NCBI GenBank assembly: GCA_018815265.1
Contig: JAHIYG010000015.1
Location: forward strand, 1-12,711
Direction of reading: 5' to 3'
Length of the DNA stretch: 12,711 nucleotides
From: Candidatus Altarchaeota archaeon
Lineage (GTDB): Archaea > Altiarchaeota > Altiarchaeia > IMC4 > SCGC-AAA252-I15
The notes beneath the pieces are model-generated. The model saw only the letters and a program-made list of their open reading frames with translations. It was not told the origin of the DNA and searched no databases. The first letter of the stretch is position 1, and the number at the start of each line of letters is the position of its first letter. Position numbers and translations under genes: made by a program. Below are positions 7,005 to 12,493 of this stretch, in pieces.

Positions 7005-7301
7005 TCAGACTTTTGTCACGCTTCCAGTCCAGATTATGAGCAGTGTGCAGCCGTCTTCGCCGGTGGATGGCTGGTGTATGCCTTCTGTTGTGTTAGCTAT
7101 GAAGTCGCCTTTCGTGTGTGTGCCGCGTTCGTCTGTCAGGCTTCCCTTAAGAATATAAGCCCATTCGAATCCGTCATGAGTGTGGGGCACATCTTTGAAG
7201 TTGGGTGCTATTCTTATGATGTCAGCCTGAATACCCAGTTCAGTATTGACTGCCAGAGACTTTCGCTCAATACCCTCTCTCAACGTGACAAAATCAGACA
7301 T
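7005..7301 (-). CDS. Small single-domain cupin (ChrR-like metal-binding cupin)
   Basis: The 98-residue protein is one cupin beta-barrel. The first cupin motif is HTHDGFEWAYILKG (40-53), with His40, His42 and Glu46 as metal ligands. The second supplies His76 in GIHQPST. The phrase SLTDERGTHTKGDFI and the later EDGCTLLIIW resemble the cupin domain of ChrR-type anti-sigma factors and related zinc or iron cupins. Its function (enzyme, sensor or storage) cannot be told from sequence. An in-frame TGA just upstream excludes a longer N-terminus. GGGAGGTC lies about 12 bp before the ATG, slightly far for a Shine-Dalgarno but the best match nearby. It is followed by the antiporter gene, which appears to have its own promoter. 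Confidence 0.8.
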   Translation of the reverse strand: MSDFVTLREGIERKSLAVNTELGIQADIIRIAPNFKDVPHTHDGFEWAYILKGSLTDERGTHTKGDFIANTTEGIHQPSTGEDGCTLLIIWTGSVTKV

Positions 7302-7353
7302 AGATAGTCATAAGACCTCCCAAACTAAAAAAGGATATGCATCTCTGAATAGG

Positions 7354-7367
7354 GAAAGGTTTAAATA
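7354..7367 (+). promoter_or_regulatory. BRE plus box A upstream of the 38-residue gene
   Basis: GAAAGG (7354-7359) directly followed by TTTAAATA (7360-7367) is the clearest archaeal BRE/TATA pair in the window. The usual offset puts transcription near 7390, leaving a leader of about 50 bases before the ATG at 7439. Confidence 0.55.
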
Positions 7368-7438
7368 TGTCTTATGCGAATAATTTATTGCGTTGGCTGT
7401 GTAGTTACCTGTTTCTTGACTGTGTGCGAGGAGATAAT

Positions 7439-7555
7439 ATGGCAGTTGATAACATATTCAGTAAATGGGAACAGGCCCTTATGGACTTCAATCTCTTAGT
7501 TAGGTATTTTGACTTAAGTGATTTGGAGTTTATAGGTTTCACCCCCGACAATTGA
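7439..7555 (+). CDS. Small protein of 38 residues, function unknown
   Basis: An ATG at 7439 is preceded by GAGGAG at 7428-7433, a strong Shine-Dalgarno at 5 bp spacing. The frame stays open upstream to an ATG at 7367, but that codon overlaps the end of a strong box A and would lie upstream of the predicted transcription start, so the short form is preferred. The peptide is acidic and amphipathic: MAVDNIFSKWEQALMD followed by FNLLVRYFDLSDLEF and a short tail. It has no cysteine, signal peptide or membrane helix and could be a helical binding peptide. The gene has its own promoter and precedes the five-helix membrane-protein gene by 32 bp. I recognise no family. The promoter plus ribosome-binding site make it likely to be real. 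Confidence 0.5.
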   Translation: MAVDNIFSKWEQALMDFNLLVRYFDLSDLEFIGFTPDN

Positions 7556-7558
7556 GGA

Positions 7559-7565
7559 TTAAATA
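7559..7565 (+). promoter_or_regulatory. Box A of the five-helix membrane-protein gene
   Basis: TTAAATA is centred 26 bp upstream of the ATG at 7588, so transcription should begin at or next to the start codon. A second AT-rich TATAAAAA at 7568-7575 is too close to the ATG for the usual spacing. Confidence 0.4.
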
Positions 7566-7587
7566 GGTATAAAAAAATAGTTTATAC

Positions 7588-8148
7588 ATGATTTCTGAAG
7601 AGAGATACGTTGGGCTTTCCATTATTTTTGTGGCGATTGCAGCGGCAGTGATTTTGACTGATAGGATCACATATGATTTTTTCGGGGCAATTGATGTGTC
7701 AACATACATCCTACTGGTTTTATTGACTGGTTTTACCACGGTGGTGCTGTTTGAGAGGGTTTTCCCCACGCAAGGTGCAGTGAAAAAATGGCGCAGACCA
7801 GTGAGAACAGAGGCGAAGATTAAAACAGAGGGTTTAGTCTTGTTTTTTTCAATTCTTGTGATTGAAACAATCATTGTGGGTTTCGTATTTTATCAAGGTT
7901 ACATAAATGAACCGGGCAGGCTTTCGGAGATGATTTATTTGACTGTCTTGTTTCTCGCATTGGCACATGGGTTGATTGCTTATTTGAGTCCTGAGACATT
8001 TCTCCCTATTTGGAGGATTTTCATGGCTGAAGAGCATTCAGGCATCTCAGACAAGCAGATGATGCAGTATATCAAGGATGAAGGGGTTGCAATGATTGTG
8101 ATATCCGTTATTCTGACACTCGGCAGCCACATCGGGTTAAAGCCATAG
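7588..8148 (+). CDS. Five-helix membrane protein of unknown function
   Basis: The 186-residue protein has five probable membrane segments at about 8-24, 37-55, 81-103, 114-133 and 166-182. A basic cytoplasmic-type loop lies between the second and third (KKWRRPVRTEAKIK, 66-79). A longer loop (134-165) includes EEHSGISDKQMMQYIKDEG before the last helix. There are no cysteines, no paired histidines and no transporter or enzyme motif I recognise. The gene has its own box A about 26 bp upstream and is probably leaderless. The zinc-ribbon gene begins 5 bp after its stop, so the two are likely co-transcribed and may work together. Confidence 0.65.
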   Translation: MISEERYVGLSIIFVAIAAAVILTDRITYDFFGAIDVSTYILLVLLTGFTTVVLFERVFPTQGAVKKWRRPVRTEAKIKTEGLVLFFSILVIETIIVGFVFYQGYINEPGRLSEMIYLTVLFLALAHGLIAYLSPETFLPIWRIFMAEEHSGISDKQMMQYIKDEGVAMIVISVILTLGSHIGLKP

Positions 8149-8153
8149 AAGAC

Positions 8154-8396
8154 ATGAAGACGTTCAAGATAGAGGAGGAAGGCATTGGAACTGTTGAATA
8201 CTGCATTCTGCGGTGTGACGTATGCAAGAACATAATGCGCCATGACATCAGACTTGGGTCATTTGGCAGGATGATGAAGAATAGGATGTGCATTGTATGC
8301 GGGGAAAAAATACCGTTGGATGAAATGCACTGCCTAGACACTGACCCAATGGCTGGAACACACACTGCGGAGTTCAAGTCTGCAAAAGACCTTTAG
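8154..8396 (+). CDS. Small zinc-ribbon protein
   Basis: The 80-residue protein has CDVC at 21-24 and CIVC at 46-49, the two cysteine pairs of a zinc ribbon, with extra cysteines at 17 and 60. The 21 residues between the pairs are basic (HDIRLGSFGRMMKNR), which could suit nucleic-acid or protein contact. The tail is polar. No named family is recognised. It starts 5 bp after the five-helix membrane-protein gene and ends 1 bp before the convergent stop of the glutamate synthase FMN-domain gene, leaving no room for a separate terminator. The ATG at 8154 has AGAAG just before it as a weak ribosome-binding hint. Confidence 0.65.
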   Translation: MKTFKIEEEGIGTVEYCILRCDVCKNIMRHDIRLGSFGRMMKNRMCIVCGEKIPLDEMHCLDTDPMAGTHTAEFKSAKDL

Positions 8397-8397
8397 A

Positions 8398-9612
8398 CTA
8401 TGTACCCACCAGTCTGACACCGGTTACTGCGCTTGTGAGTAGACTCAGCGACCGTAGGTCGTCTATGTCCAGATTGTGCACGTCAGTTAACCCAGTCAGC
8501 TGAGTCAGCATCTTCAATTCCCGAGTTATCGCAGTCGTGTAGTTGATGAATCTCTGCTCTGCGTCAGGCGCCAGCTTCTTTTCAAATTCCGGGTCATTGC
8601 TTGTTATGCCTGCAGGACACCTGCCGAGGTGACACTGCCTGCACATGACACACCCTATACTTATCATTGCAGAGGTTGCGATTTGGACTGCGTCGGCGCC
8701 CAACGCCAATGCCTTTGCTATGTCTGCGCCATGCCTTATACCACCCGATATTATGAGGCTGACTTCATCCCTTAATCCGGTTTCCTCAAGAGCATTGTTT
8801 GCTTCGACCAACGCCGCAATAGTCGGTATTCCGACGTGTTCAATACCAACCCTTGGCGCTGCGCCTGTGCCTGCCTGCATCCCATCTATTGCGACCGCAT
8901 CAGCGCCTGCTTTGACTGCTATTTTGACGTCGTCTTTAACGCGGCCCGGACTGTATTTCACGATTATAGGCACCTTCCAATCAGTTATTTCACGCAGTTG
9001 ACTTATCTTGAATGAAAGGTCTTCAGGACCTACGATGTCCATGTGCCTTGCAGGGCTTAAGGCGTCGGTACCTACGGGGATACCCCGTATTTTGGATACC
9101 TTTTCTGTGACTTTCTCGCCCATGAGGTGTCCACCCATCCCTGGCTTTGCGCCTTGACCGATTTTCAGCTCTATTGCATCTGCGCTGCGGAGGTATTTAG
9201 CTGAGACTCCGAATCTCCCTGATGCATACTGGACTATGAGCTTTTCTGCATGCTTTCTCTTAGACGGCAGCATGCCACCTTCACCTGTGTTGACTGATAT
9301 TCCCATTGCAGTGCATCCTTTTGCAAACGCTATTTTTGAGCTTTCATTCAATGCCCCAAAGCTCATGGCACCGAGCATTATGGGGTAGTCAAGTTCAAGG
9401 GGGTTTTCCGCAAATCTTGACCCAATCACAGTCTTTGTCTCGCACGGTTCCCGGTAGTTGTCTATTGGGGGGCGTGAATTCTGTGCTGGAAGAATTATAA
9501 GGTCGTCAAAATGGGGCAGGTCACGGGTTGAACCCATGCTTTGCACAGTGTATTTTCCAGTTGCAGCTTTTTGCTTTATCTTTGCAATCGTCTCTTGACT
9601 CCACATCTCCAT
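8398..9612 (-). CDS. gltB2: Glutamate synthase, FMN-binding central domain subunit
   Basis: This subunit carries the FMN/iron-sulfur domain that adds ammonia to 2-oxoglutarate. In 404-residue numbering it shows GEGGMLP (111-117), QGAKPGMGGHL (153-163), SPARHMDIVGPEDL (186-199) and an FMN-phosphate loop with GGIRHGADIAKALALGADA (290-308). Cysteines at 321, 327 and 332 (CxxxxxCHxxxxCPAGI) would hold the 3Fe-4S cluster. It lacks the N-terminal ferredoxin-like domain found in some archaeal homologues, and no gltD reductase is in the window, so the electron donor is unknown. The ATG at 9612 is chosen because GGTGA precedes it by 5 bp; a GTG at 9621, overlapping the upstream gene, is possible and would add three residues. 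It is the last gene of the three-gene operon. Confidence 0.9.
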   Translation of the reverse strand: MEMWSQETIAKIKQKAATGKYTVQSMGSTRDLPHFDDLIILPAQNSRPPIDNYREPCETKTVIGSRFAENPLELDYPIMLGAMSFGALNESSKIAFAKGCTAMGISVNTGEGGMLPSKRKHAEKLIVQYASGRFGVSAKYLRSADAIELKIGQGAKPGMGGHLMGEKVTEKVSKIRGIPVGTDALSPARHMDIVGPEDLSFKISQLREITDWKVPIIVKYSPGRVKDDVKIAVKAGADAVAIDGMQAGTGAAPRVGIEHVGIPTIAALVEANNALEETGLRDEVSLIISGGIRHGADIAKALALGADAVQIATSAMISIGCVMCRQCHLGRCPAGITSNDPEFEKKLAPDAEQRFINYTTAITRELKMLTQLTGLTDVHNLDIDDLRSLSLLTSAVTGVRLVGT

Positions 9613-9613
9613 T

Positions 9614-10279
9614 TCAGTCACCGTAGAACGGCCTGCCTGAGACAGGCGTTATCTTTTTGAAGCCTCCAGCATCGGCTTTCACGCCGTATTTTGTGAGGAC
9701 ATCTGTTAACATCTTTTTTTCGTCTCCGTCAATCTCCTGGACCTGCGTGTTTTTCCCAAGTGATTCGGCTTTTCCGCCGAAATATATCGTCCCTGCAATT
9801 ATTGATTCTCCTGCATTTTTCCCCAAGTCGCCTGCGACTATGATTTTGCCACCCATCATGTATAGGCCAGTCATGAATCCTGAGTTGCCGCCGACGAGTA
9901 TTGTGCCGTCTTTCATGATTTGGCCGGTCCGTGAGTTCGTGTCCCCTTTGATGTAGAGGGTTCCACCGTACATTCCCTGGCCTGCTCCGTCCCCGCCGTC
10001 CTTTTCTATTATGAACTCTCCAGAGGTCATGTTGTCTGCTGGGTACCATCCACACCTTCCTTTAACCGTGAATTTCACACCGTCTATCATGGATCCTGCA
10101 TAGTATCCCAAGTCTCCGTCGACAACCAATTCAATCTTGTCAGTCAACCCTGCAGCCAAGTAGTTCATTGAGTCCGGATTCAGAAGATGAAGTAGGCTGT
10201 GTCGTTTAGCGTGTTTTTTTATTTCCCTATTGGCTTCCCGTGGAGTCAACCCCTTCAAGTCTATTTCCTTTTCTTTCAT
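9614..10279 (-). CDS. gltB3: Glutamate synthase, GXGXG (alpha) domain subunit
   Basis: The 221-residue protein is a right-handed beta-helix domain, as at the C-terminus of bacterial GltB and in FwdC-type proteins. Successive repeats with glycine pairs are visible: GDLGYYAGSMIDG (55-67), GRCGWYPADNMTSG, GDTNSRTGQIMKDG, GGNSGFMTGLYMMGG and GDLGKNAGESIIAG (about 150-163). It is structural rather than catalytic in glutamate synthase and packs against the FMN and amidotransferase parts. The N-terminal 50 residues are charged and helical. Its ATG overlaps the stop of the amidotransferase gene by 4 bp (ATGA), and its TGA lies 1 bp before the preferred ATG of the FMN-domain gene, which points to translational coupling. 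An FwdC role is unlikely given the neighbours. Confidence 0.88.
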   Translation of the reverse strand: MKEKEIDLKGLTPREANREIKKHAKRHSLLHLLNPDSMNYLAAGLTDKIELVVDGDLGYYAGSMIDGVKFTVKGRCGWYPADNMTSGEFIIEKDGGDGAGQGMYGGTLYIKGDTNSRTGQIMKDGTILVGGNSGFMTGLYMMGGKIIVAGDLGKNAGESIIAGTIYFGGKAESLGKNTQVQEIDGDEKKMLTDVLTKYGVKADAGGFKKITPVSGRPFYGD

Positions 10280-11166
10280 CTTTTGATGTTGAATACCCGG
10301 TATTCTCCGCTTGTGAGCACCTCGAACGGCCCATCATCGGAGACTTTTTCTAGGGCTACCTTTTCCGATGCGACTGTAAACATGTCGCGTGTGTGGTAGA
10401 TGATGCCTGGCCTTAGTGCGAGTTTGTCTTTGACCACGCCGATGCCGTCTGGTGTCGAGATTATGTATGTGAATGGGCCGTCCATTTCCTTGATTGATTC
10501 CTCAAGTGCATCGCCTAGTTTGTAGCCGTTTTTCAGCTTGTCTGCTATGTAGTGGACTATGACTTCGGTGTCGTTATCTGTCGAGAATACATGGCCCATA
10601 GACTGGAGTTTACGTCGGAGCTTGATACAGTTCGTTATCTGTCCATTGTGGACTACTGCGATGTCTGGGTATATAAAGCTTTGAAATGGATGCGCATGGA
10701 ATCTGTCTACGCAGCTTTCCGTTGAAAACCTGACGTGGGCGAGTCCGTGTGTGCCAGGTATCTTGTCTATGGCGTATTTTTTCACTACATCAGACACCAT
10801 TCCAGTGTCTTTTATCATTTCGAATTTTCCGCCGCCCAAGACGTTCACCCCGTCTATTGCGTTTAGGTTTTCTATTATTGAGCGGACGTGGTCGTATGAG
10901 CTGGTGAATATCCTGTATCTTTTGATGTGTTCTGAGAGTTTTTGCTGGGATTTGATTTCTGCAGTGATTGCGCGGTATATTACTTCGTCTGTTCCGGCTA
11001 GTTTTTCGATTGTTATGAGGTATTCGTTTTTTCCCAAATCATGGCCGCCATATATAGCGAATCCGCAGCCGTCTGTCCCCCTATGTTGTAGTGCCTGCGC
11101 CATGTCAGAGAGAATTTCCCCAACCCCATTCCTGTGCCTGAATGCAACACCAACTATCCCACACAT
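10276..11166 (-). CDS. gltB1: Glutamate synthase, class II glutamine amidotransferase subunit
   Basis: The 296-residue protein starts MCGIVG, so removal of Met1 exposes Cys2 as the N-terminal nucleophile of a class II (Ntn) glutaminase. HRGTDGCGFAIYG (28-40), Arg146 in HVRFSTES, and the oxyanion-loop Asn174-Gly175 in VVHNGQITN are all present, with TDNDTEV at 196-202. It releases ammonia from glutamine for the FMN subunit. Compared with GltB domain 1 it is short, and it carries a mid-region insertion (about 60-135) relative to PurF-type domains. PurF or GlmS are unlikely because no phosphoribosyl or sugar-isomerase domain follows and the other two GltB domains do. It is the first gene of the operon, with box A at about 11195-11205 and a weak AAAGG near the start codon. 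Confidence 0.88.
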   Translation of the reverse strand: MCGIVGVAFRHRNGVGEILSDMAQALQHRGTDGCGFAIYGGHDLGKNEYLITIEKLAGTDEVIYRAITAEIKSQQKLSEHIKRYRIFTSSYDHVRSIIENLNAIDGVNVLGGGKFEMIKDTGMVSDVVKKYAIDKIPGTHGLAHVRFSTESCVDRFHAHPFQSFIYPDIAVVHNGQITNCIKLRRKLQSMGHVFSTDNDTEVIVHYIADKLKNGYKLGDALEESIKEMDGPFTYIISTPDGIGVVKDKLALRPGIIYHTRDMFTVASEKVALEKVSDDGPFEVLTSGEYRVFNIKR

Positions 11167-11194
11167 AACAACCTTTAGTTATAAAAACAAACCA

Positions 11195-11205
11195 ATATAT
11201 AAATA
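11195..11205 (-). promoter_or_regulatory. Box A of the glutamate synthase operon
   Basis: The minus strand reads ATTTATATATT, centred about 33 bp upstream of the ATG at 11166, predicting a leader of only a few bases. A second AT-rich element (TTTTTATAA) lies closer, about 20 bp from the ATG, and fits the spacing less well. Confidence 0.4.
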
Positions 11206-11209
11206 AAAG

Positions 11210-11253
11210 TTTAAAAATGAAATTAATAGTTATGAAATATTTAAAAATGAAAT
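11210..11253. repeat. Direct repeat pair upstream of the glutamate synthase operon
   Basis: TTTAAAAATGAAAT occurs at 11210-11223 and again at 11240-11253, a 14-bp exact repeat with 30-bp spacing (about three helical turns). Both copies lie just upstream of the operon's box A. This placement would suit paired operator sites for a nitrogen or metabolic regulator, but the region is very AT-rich, so chance is possible. Confidence 0.35.
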
Positions 11254-11278
11254 ATACCATTTGTGTGTTTAGTTATAG

Positions 11279-11332
11279 ATGGGAGGTAGTTTACAGCCTA
11301 AAAAAAAACATAGAGAAAAAAGACTAAGTTAA
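11279..11332 (+). CDS. Possible 17-residue basic micro-ORF
   Basis: An ATG at 11279 opens a short frame encoding MGGSLQPKKKHREKRLS and a TAA. Nine of 17 residues are charged or histidine, and a box A-like AAATATA at 11249-11255 lies about 26 bp upstream, the spacing seen for leaderless genes here. It occupies most of the gap between the glutamate synthase operon and aIF5A. There is no homologue I recognise, and at this length a chance frame in A-rich DNA is quite likely. It could also be a remnant of a longer gene. Confidence 0.15.
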   Translation: MGGSLQPKKKHREKRLS

Positions 11333-11348
11333 CTGGTAAAAGAATAGT

Positions 11349-11756
11349 TTATTCGCCGCTTCCTTTGGCTTGGGTTATTTTCTTTTGGGCTCCCCATGTG
11401 ATGTACATGATTTCGGCTCCTTCCCGTATGAATGCCTTCATTTCCTGTTCATCTGGCATTGGCAGGTCAAACGTCTCGTATGATGTCATATCCATCATCT
11501 GGAGCTTGTCACCCAATACTGCAAGCACCTGAGCCACCTTCTTCTCCAAAACAGGGGCTTCAACCTTGTCCCCCGCAGGCTTTATGAGGTTTCTTTTAGA
11601 GTCGTCAAAAACGCCAACGGCATCTATTCTGACTCTGGCGCCACCGTGTTTGCCGGGTTTAGAGTGAGTCATCCCGATAATCTTGCAGGGAACATCCTCC
11701 ATCATAATGTATCTGCCAGGCTTCAAGGTTTTCACATCAATAATGCGCTTTTCCAT
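11349..11756 (-). CDS. eif5A: Translation factor aIF5A
   Basis: The 135-residue protein is the archaeal counterpart of eIF5A, which helps ribosomes through poor peptide-bond sequences and termination. In this numbering SKPGKHGGARVRID (32-45) includes the hypusination site Lys36. DVKTLKPGRYI near the N-terminus, VGVFDDSKR and the OB-fold strand MMDMTSYETFDLP are typical. The length is normal. The ATG at 11756 is preceded by GAGGT at 5 bp spacing; a TTG at 11768 would add four residues but would probably lie upstream of the transcript start set by a box A at 11783-11790. Activity needs hypusine, so deoxyhypusine synthase must be encoded elsewhere; the agmatinase-family gene may contribute. Confidence 0.93.
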   Translation of the reverse strand: MEKRIIDVKTLKPGRYIMMEDVPCKIIGMTHSKPGKHGGARVRIDAVGVFDDSKRNLIKPAGDKVEAPVLEKKVAQVLAVLGDKLQMMDMTSYETFDLPMPDEQEMKAFIREGAEIMYITWGAQKKITQAKGSGE

Positions 11757-11782
11757 ACTATACCTCAAAAAAACAGGTGAAG

Positions 11783-11790
11783 AATATATA
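11783..11790 (-). promoter_or_regulatory. Box A of the aIF5A gene
   Basis: The minus strand reads TATATATT about 30 bp upstream of the ATG at 11756. Transcription would start close to the GAGGT ribosome-binding site at 11762-11766, giving a very short leader and disfavouring the TTG start at 11768. Confidence 0.4.
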
Positions 11791-11817
11791 GTTAATACAC
11801 CTTAAAAAAGGAAAACA

Positions 11818-11825
11818 TTTATTAA
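11818..11825 (+). promoter_or_regulatory. Box A of the candidate RNA gene
   Basis: TTTATTAA preceded by a purine-rich GGAAAAC (BRE-like). Its centre at about 11821.5 plus the usual 26-27 bp predicts transcription from 11848, exactly the first base of the long terminal helix of the candidate RNA. No long open frame follows on this strand until 12026. Confidence 0.5.
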
Positions 11826-11847
11826 CAGCTAATTCCATCTGTTAATT

Positions 11848-11979
11848 GGTGGGTTGGGGTGAAGATGGACTGCATGGTTGTTGGTGTAAGTTCCTATACT
11901 CATACGCTGAATTGCCACATAGCAGAAACTATCGCCTCTTTGTAAAGTTTCCCCTCATCAAAGCCTCCAGCCCGCCACA
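11848..11979 (+). ncRNA. Candidate structured RNA of about 132 nt, family unknown
   Basis: The ends pair: 11848-11859 (GGUGGGUUGGGG) with 11965-11976 (CUCCAGCCCGCC), 12 uninterrupted pairs including three G-U wobbles. On the minus strand those three become C-A mismatches, so the + strand is the folded RNA. Inside, GAUGG 11864-11868 pairs with UCAUC 11955-11959. Then two arms follow: CUGC 11870-11873 with GCAG 11922-11925, capped by 11884-11891/11898-11905 (7 of 8 pairs, 6-nt loop), and AAACU 11926-11930 with AGUUU 11946-11950. This makes a coherent three-way junction. A box A predicts initiation at 11848. ACA directly follows the helix, as in archaeal H/ACA guides, but the overall shape is larger than usual. 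It lacks tRNA T-arm, 5S rRNA and SRP RNA signatures. There is no U-run terminator. Confidence 0.5.
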
Positions 11980-11993
11980 AAAAAAAACTTGAG

Positions 11994-12003
11994 CTTATTA
12001 ATT
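11994..12003 (+). promoter_or_regulatory. Box A of the dCMP deaminase gene
   Basis: CTTATTAATT is centred about 27 bp upstream of the ATG at 12026, with no Shine-Dalgarno between, predicting a leaderless message that begins at the start codon. It lies just after the A-run that follows the candidate RNA. Confidence 0.45.
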
Positions 12004-12025
12004 TCCAACGTTTAATTCTTCACAT

Positions 12026-12493
12026 ATGGCAGAACCCAAAAAACTGATGCGTCCCCCATGGGACGAATACTTCGCTAAGGTTGTCGGCGACATTGCACTG
12101 CGTAGCACATGCTACAGGAGGCAGATAGGGGCATTAGTCGTCAACGCAGACCATGAAATAGTCTCCTCAGGATTCAATGGCAACGTTAGAGGCGCCGAAC
12201 ACTGCGACGTCATAGGCTGCATAAAGGATGAAATGGGACTCAAATCAGGCGAAGGAAACGACTGGTGCACTGCAGTGCATGCAGAACAGAATGCCCTACT
12301 TCAGGCAGGCAAACTCTCAAGAGGCTCGACATTATATGTGAACGCATTCCCCTGTAAAGTCTGCGCCAGACTAATCATAAACGCAGGCATAAAGAAGGTA
12401 GTCATCAGCGGGGAGTACACCGACAAGGACGGACTGAGGATTTTAGCAGACAGCGGAGTGGAAGTAAAGCATGTCAACGTGAAAAATGGCTAA
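12026..12493 (+). CDS. Deoxycytidylate (dCMP) deaminase family protein
   Basis: The 155-residue protein belongs to the zinc-dependent cytidine/deoxycytidylate deaminases. The catalytic motif is HAEQNAL at 85-91 (His85 zinc ligand, Glu87 proton shuttle) with PCKVC at 109-113 (Cys110 and Cys113). RPPWDEYFAKVVGDIALRSTC and RRQIGALVVN at the N-terminus, and GFNGNVRGAEHC, are typical of dCMP deaminase/ComEB proteins. Extra residues His59, Cys60, Cys65 and Cys81 could hold a second, structural zinc as in phage dCMP deaminase. It converts dCMP to dUMP for thymidylate synthesis. Its last 8 bp overlap the following kinase gene, so the two are translationally coupled. Specificity for dCMP over other pyrimidines or RNA is inferred from the family. 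Confidence 0.88.
   Translation: MAEPKKLMRPPWDEYFAKVVGDIALRSTCYRRQIGALVVNADHEIVSSGFNGNVRGAEHCDVIGCIKDEMGLKSGEGNDWCTAVHAEQNALLQAGKLSRGSTLYVNAFPCKVCARLIINAGIKKVVISGEYTDKDGLRILADSGVEVKHVNVKNG

Noticed and set aside
7367..7438. Upstream ATG at 7367 extending the 38-residue protein to 62 residues
   Set aside because: The codon overlaps the end of a strong box A and would lie upstream of the predicted transcript start; the internal ATG at 7439 has a strong Shine-Dalgarno.
8645..9001. Open frame of 118 codons on the + strand opposite the FMN-domain gene
   Set aside because: Low-complexity Ala/Pro/Ser/Thr translation typical of a reverse-strand shadow of a conserved gene.
9613..9621. GTG start at 9621 for the glutamate synthase FMN-domain gene
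   Set aside because: The ATG at 9612 has GGTGA at 5-bp spacing; the GTG has no better signal and adds only three residues. Kept as an alternative.
10751..11206. Open frame of 151 codons on the + strand opposite the amidotransferase gene
   Set aside because: It is the antisense shadow of gltB1, whose catalytic motifs are clear. Its translation has no recognisable domain.
11757..11768. TTG start at 11768 for aIF5A
   Set aside because: The ATG at 11756 has GAGGT at ideal spacing and matches the normal aIF5A N-terminus; the box A position probably leaves the TTG outside the transcript.
11848..11979. tRNA, 5S rRNA, SRP RNA or C/D box guide in the aIF5A-dCMP deaminase gap
   Set aside because: No GGTTCRA T-arm, no 5S CCGAAC loop and no SRP GGAAG-type loop. 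A CTGA at 11907-11910 lacks a matching RTGATGA box C at a suitable distance.
11979..11988. A-run after the candidate RNA as a terminator
   Set aside because: It is a T-run only on the minus strand, where no gene ends; for the + strand RNA it would not act as a U-rich archaeal terminator.
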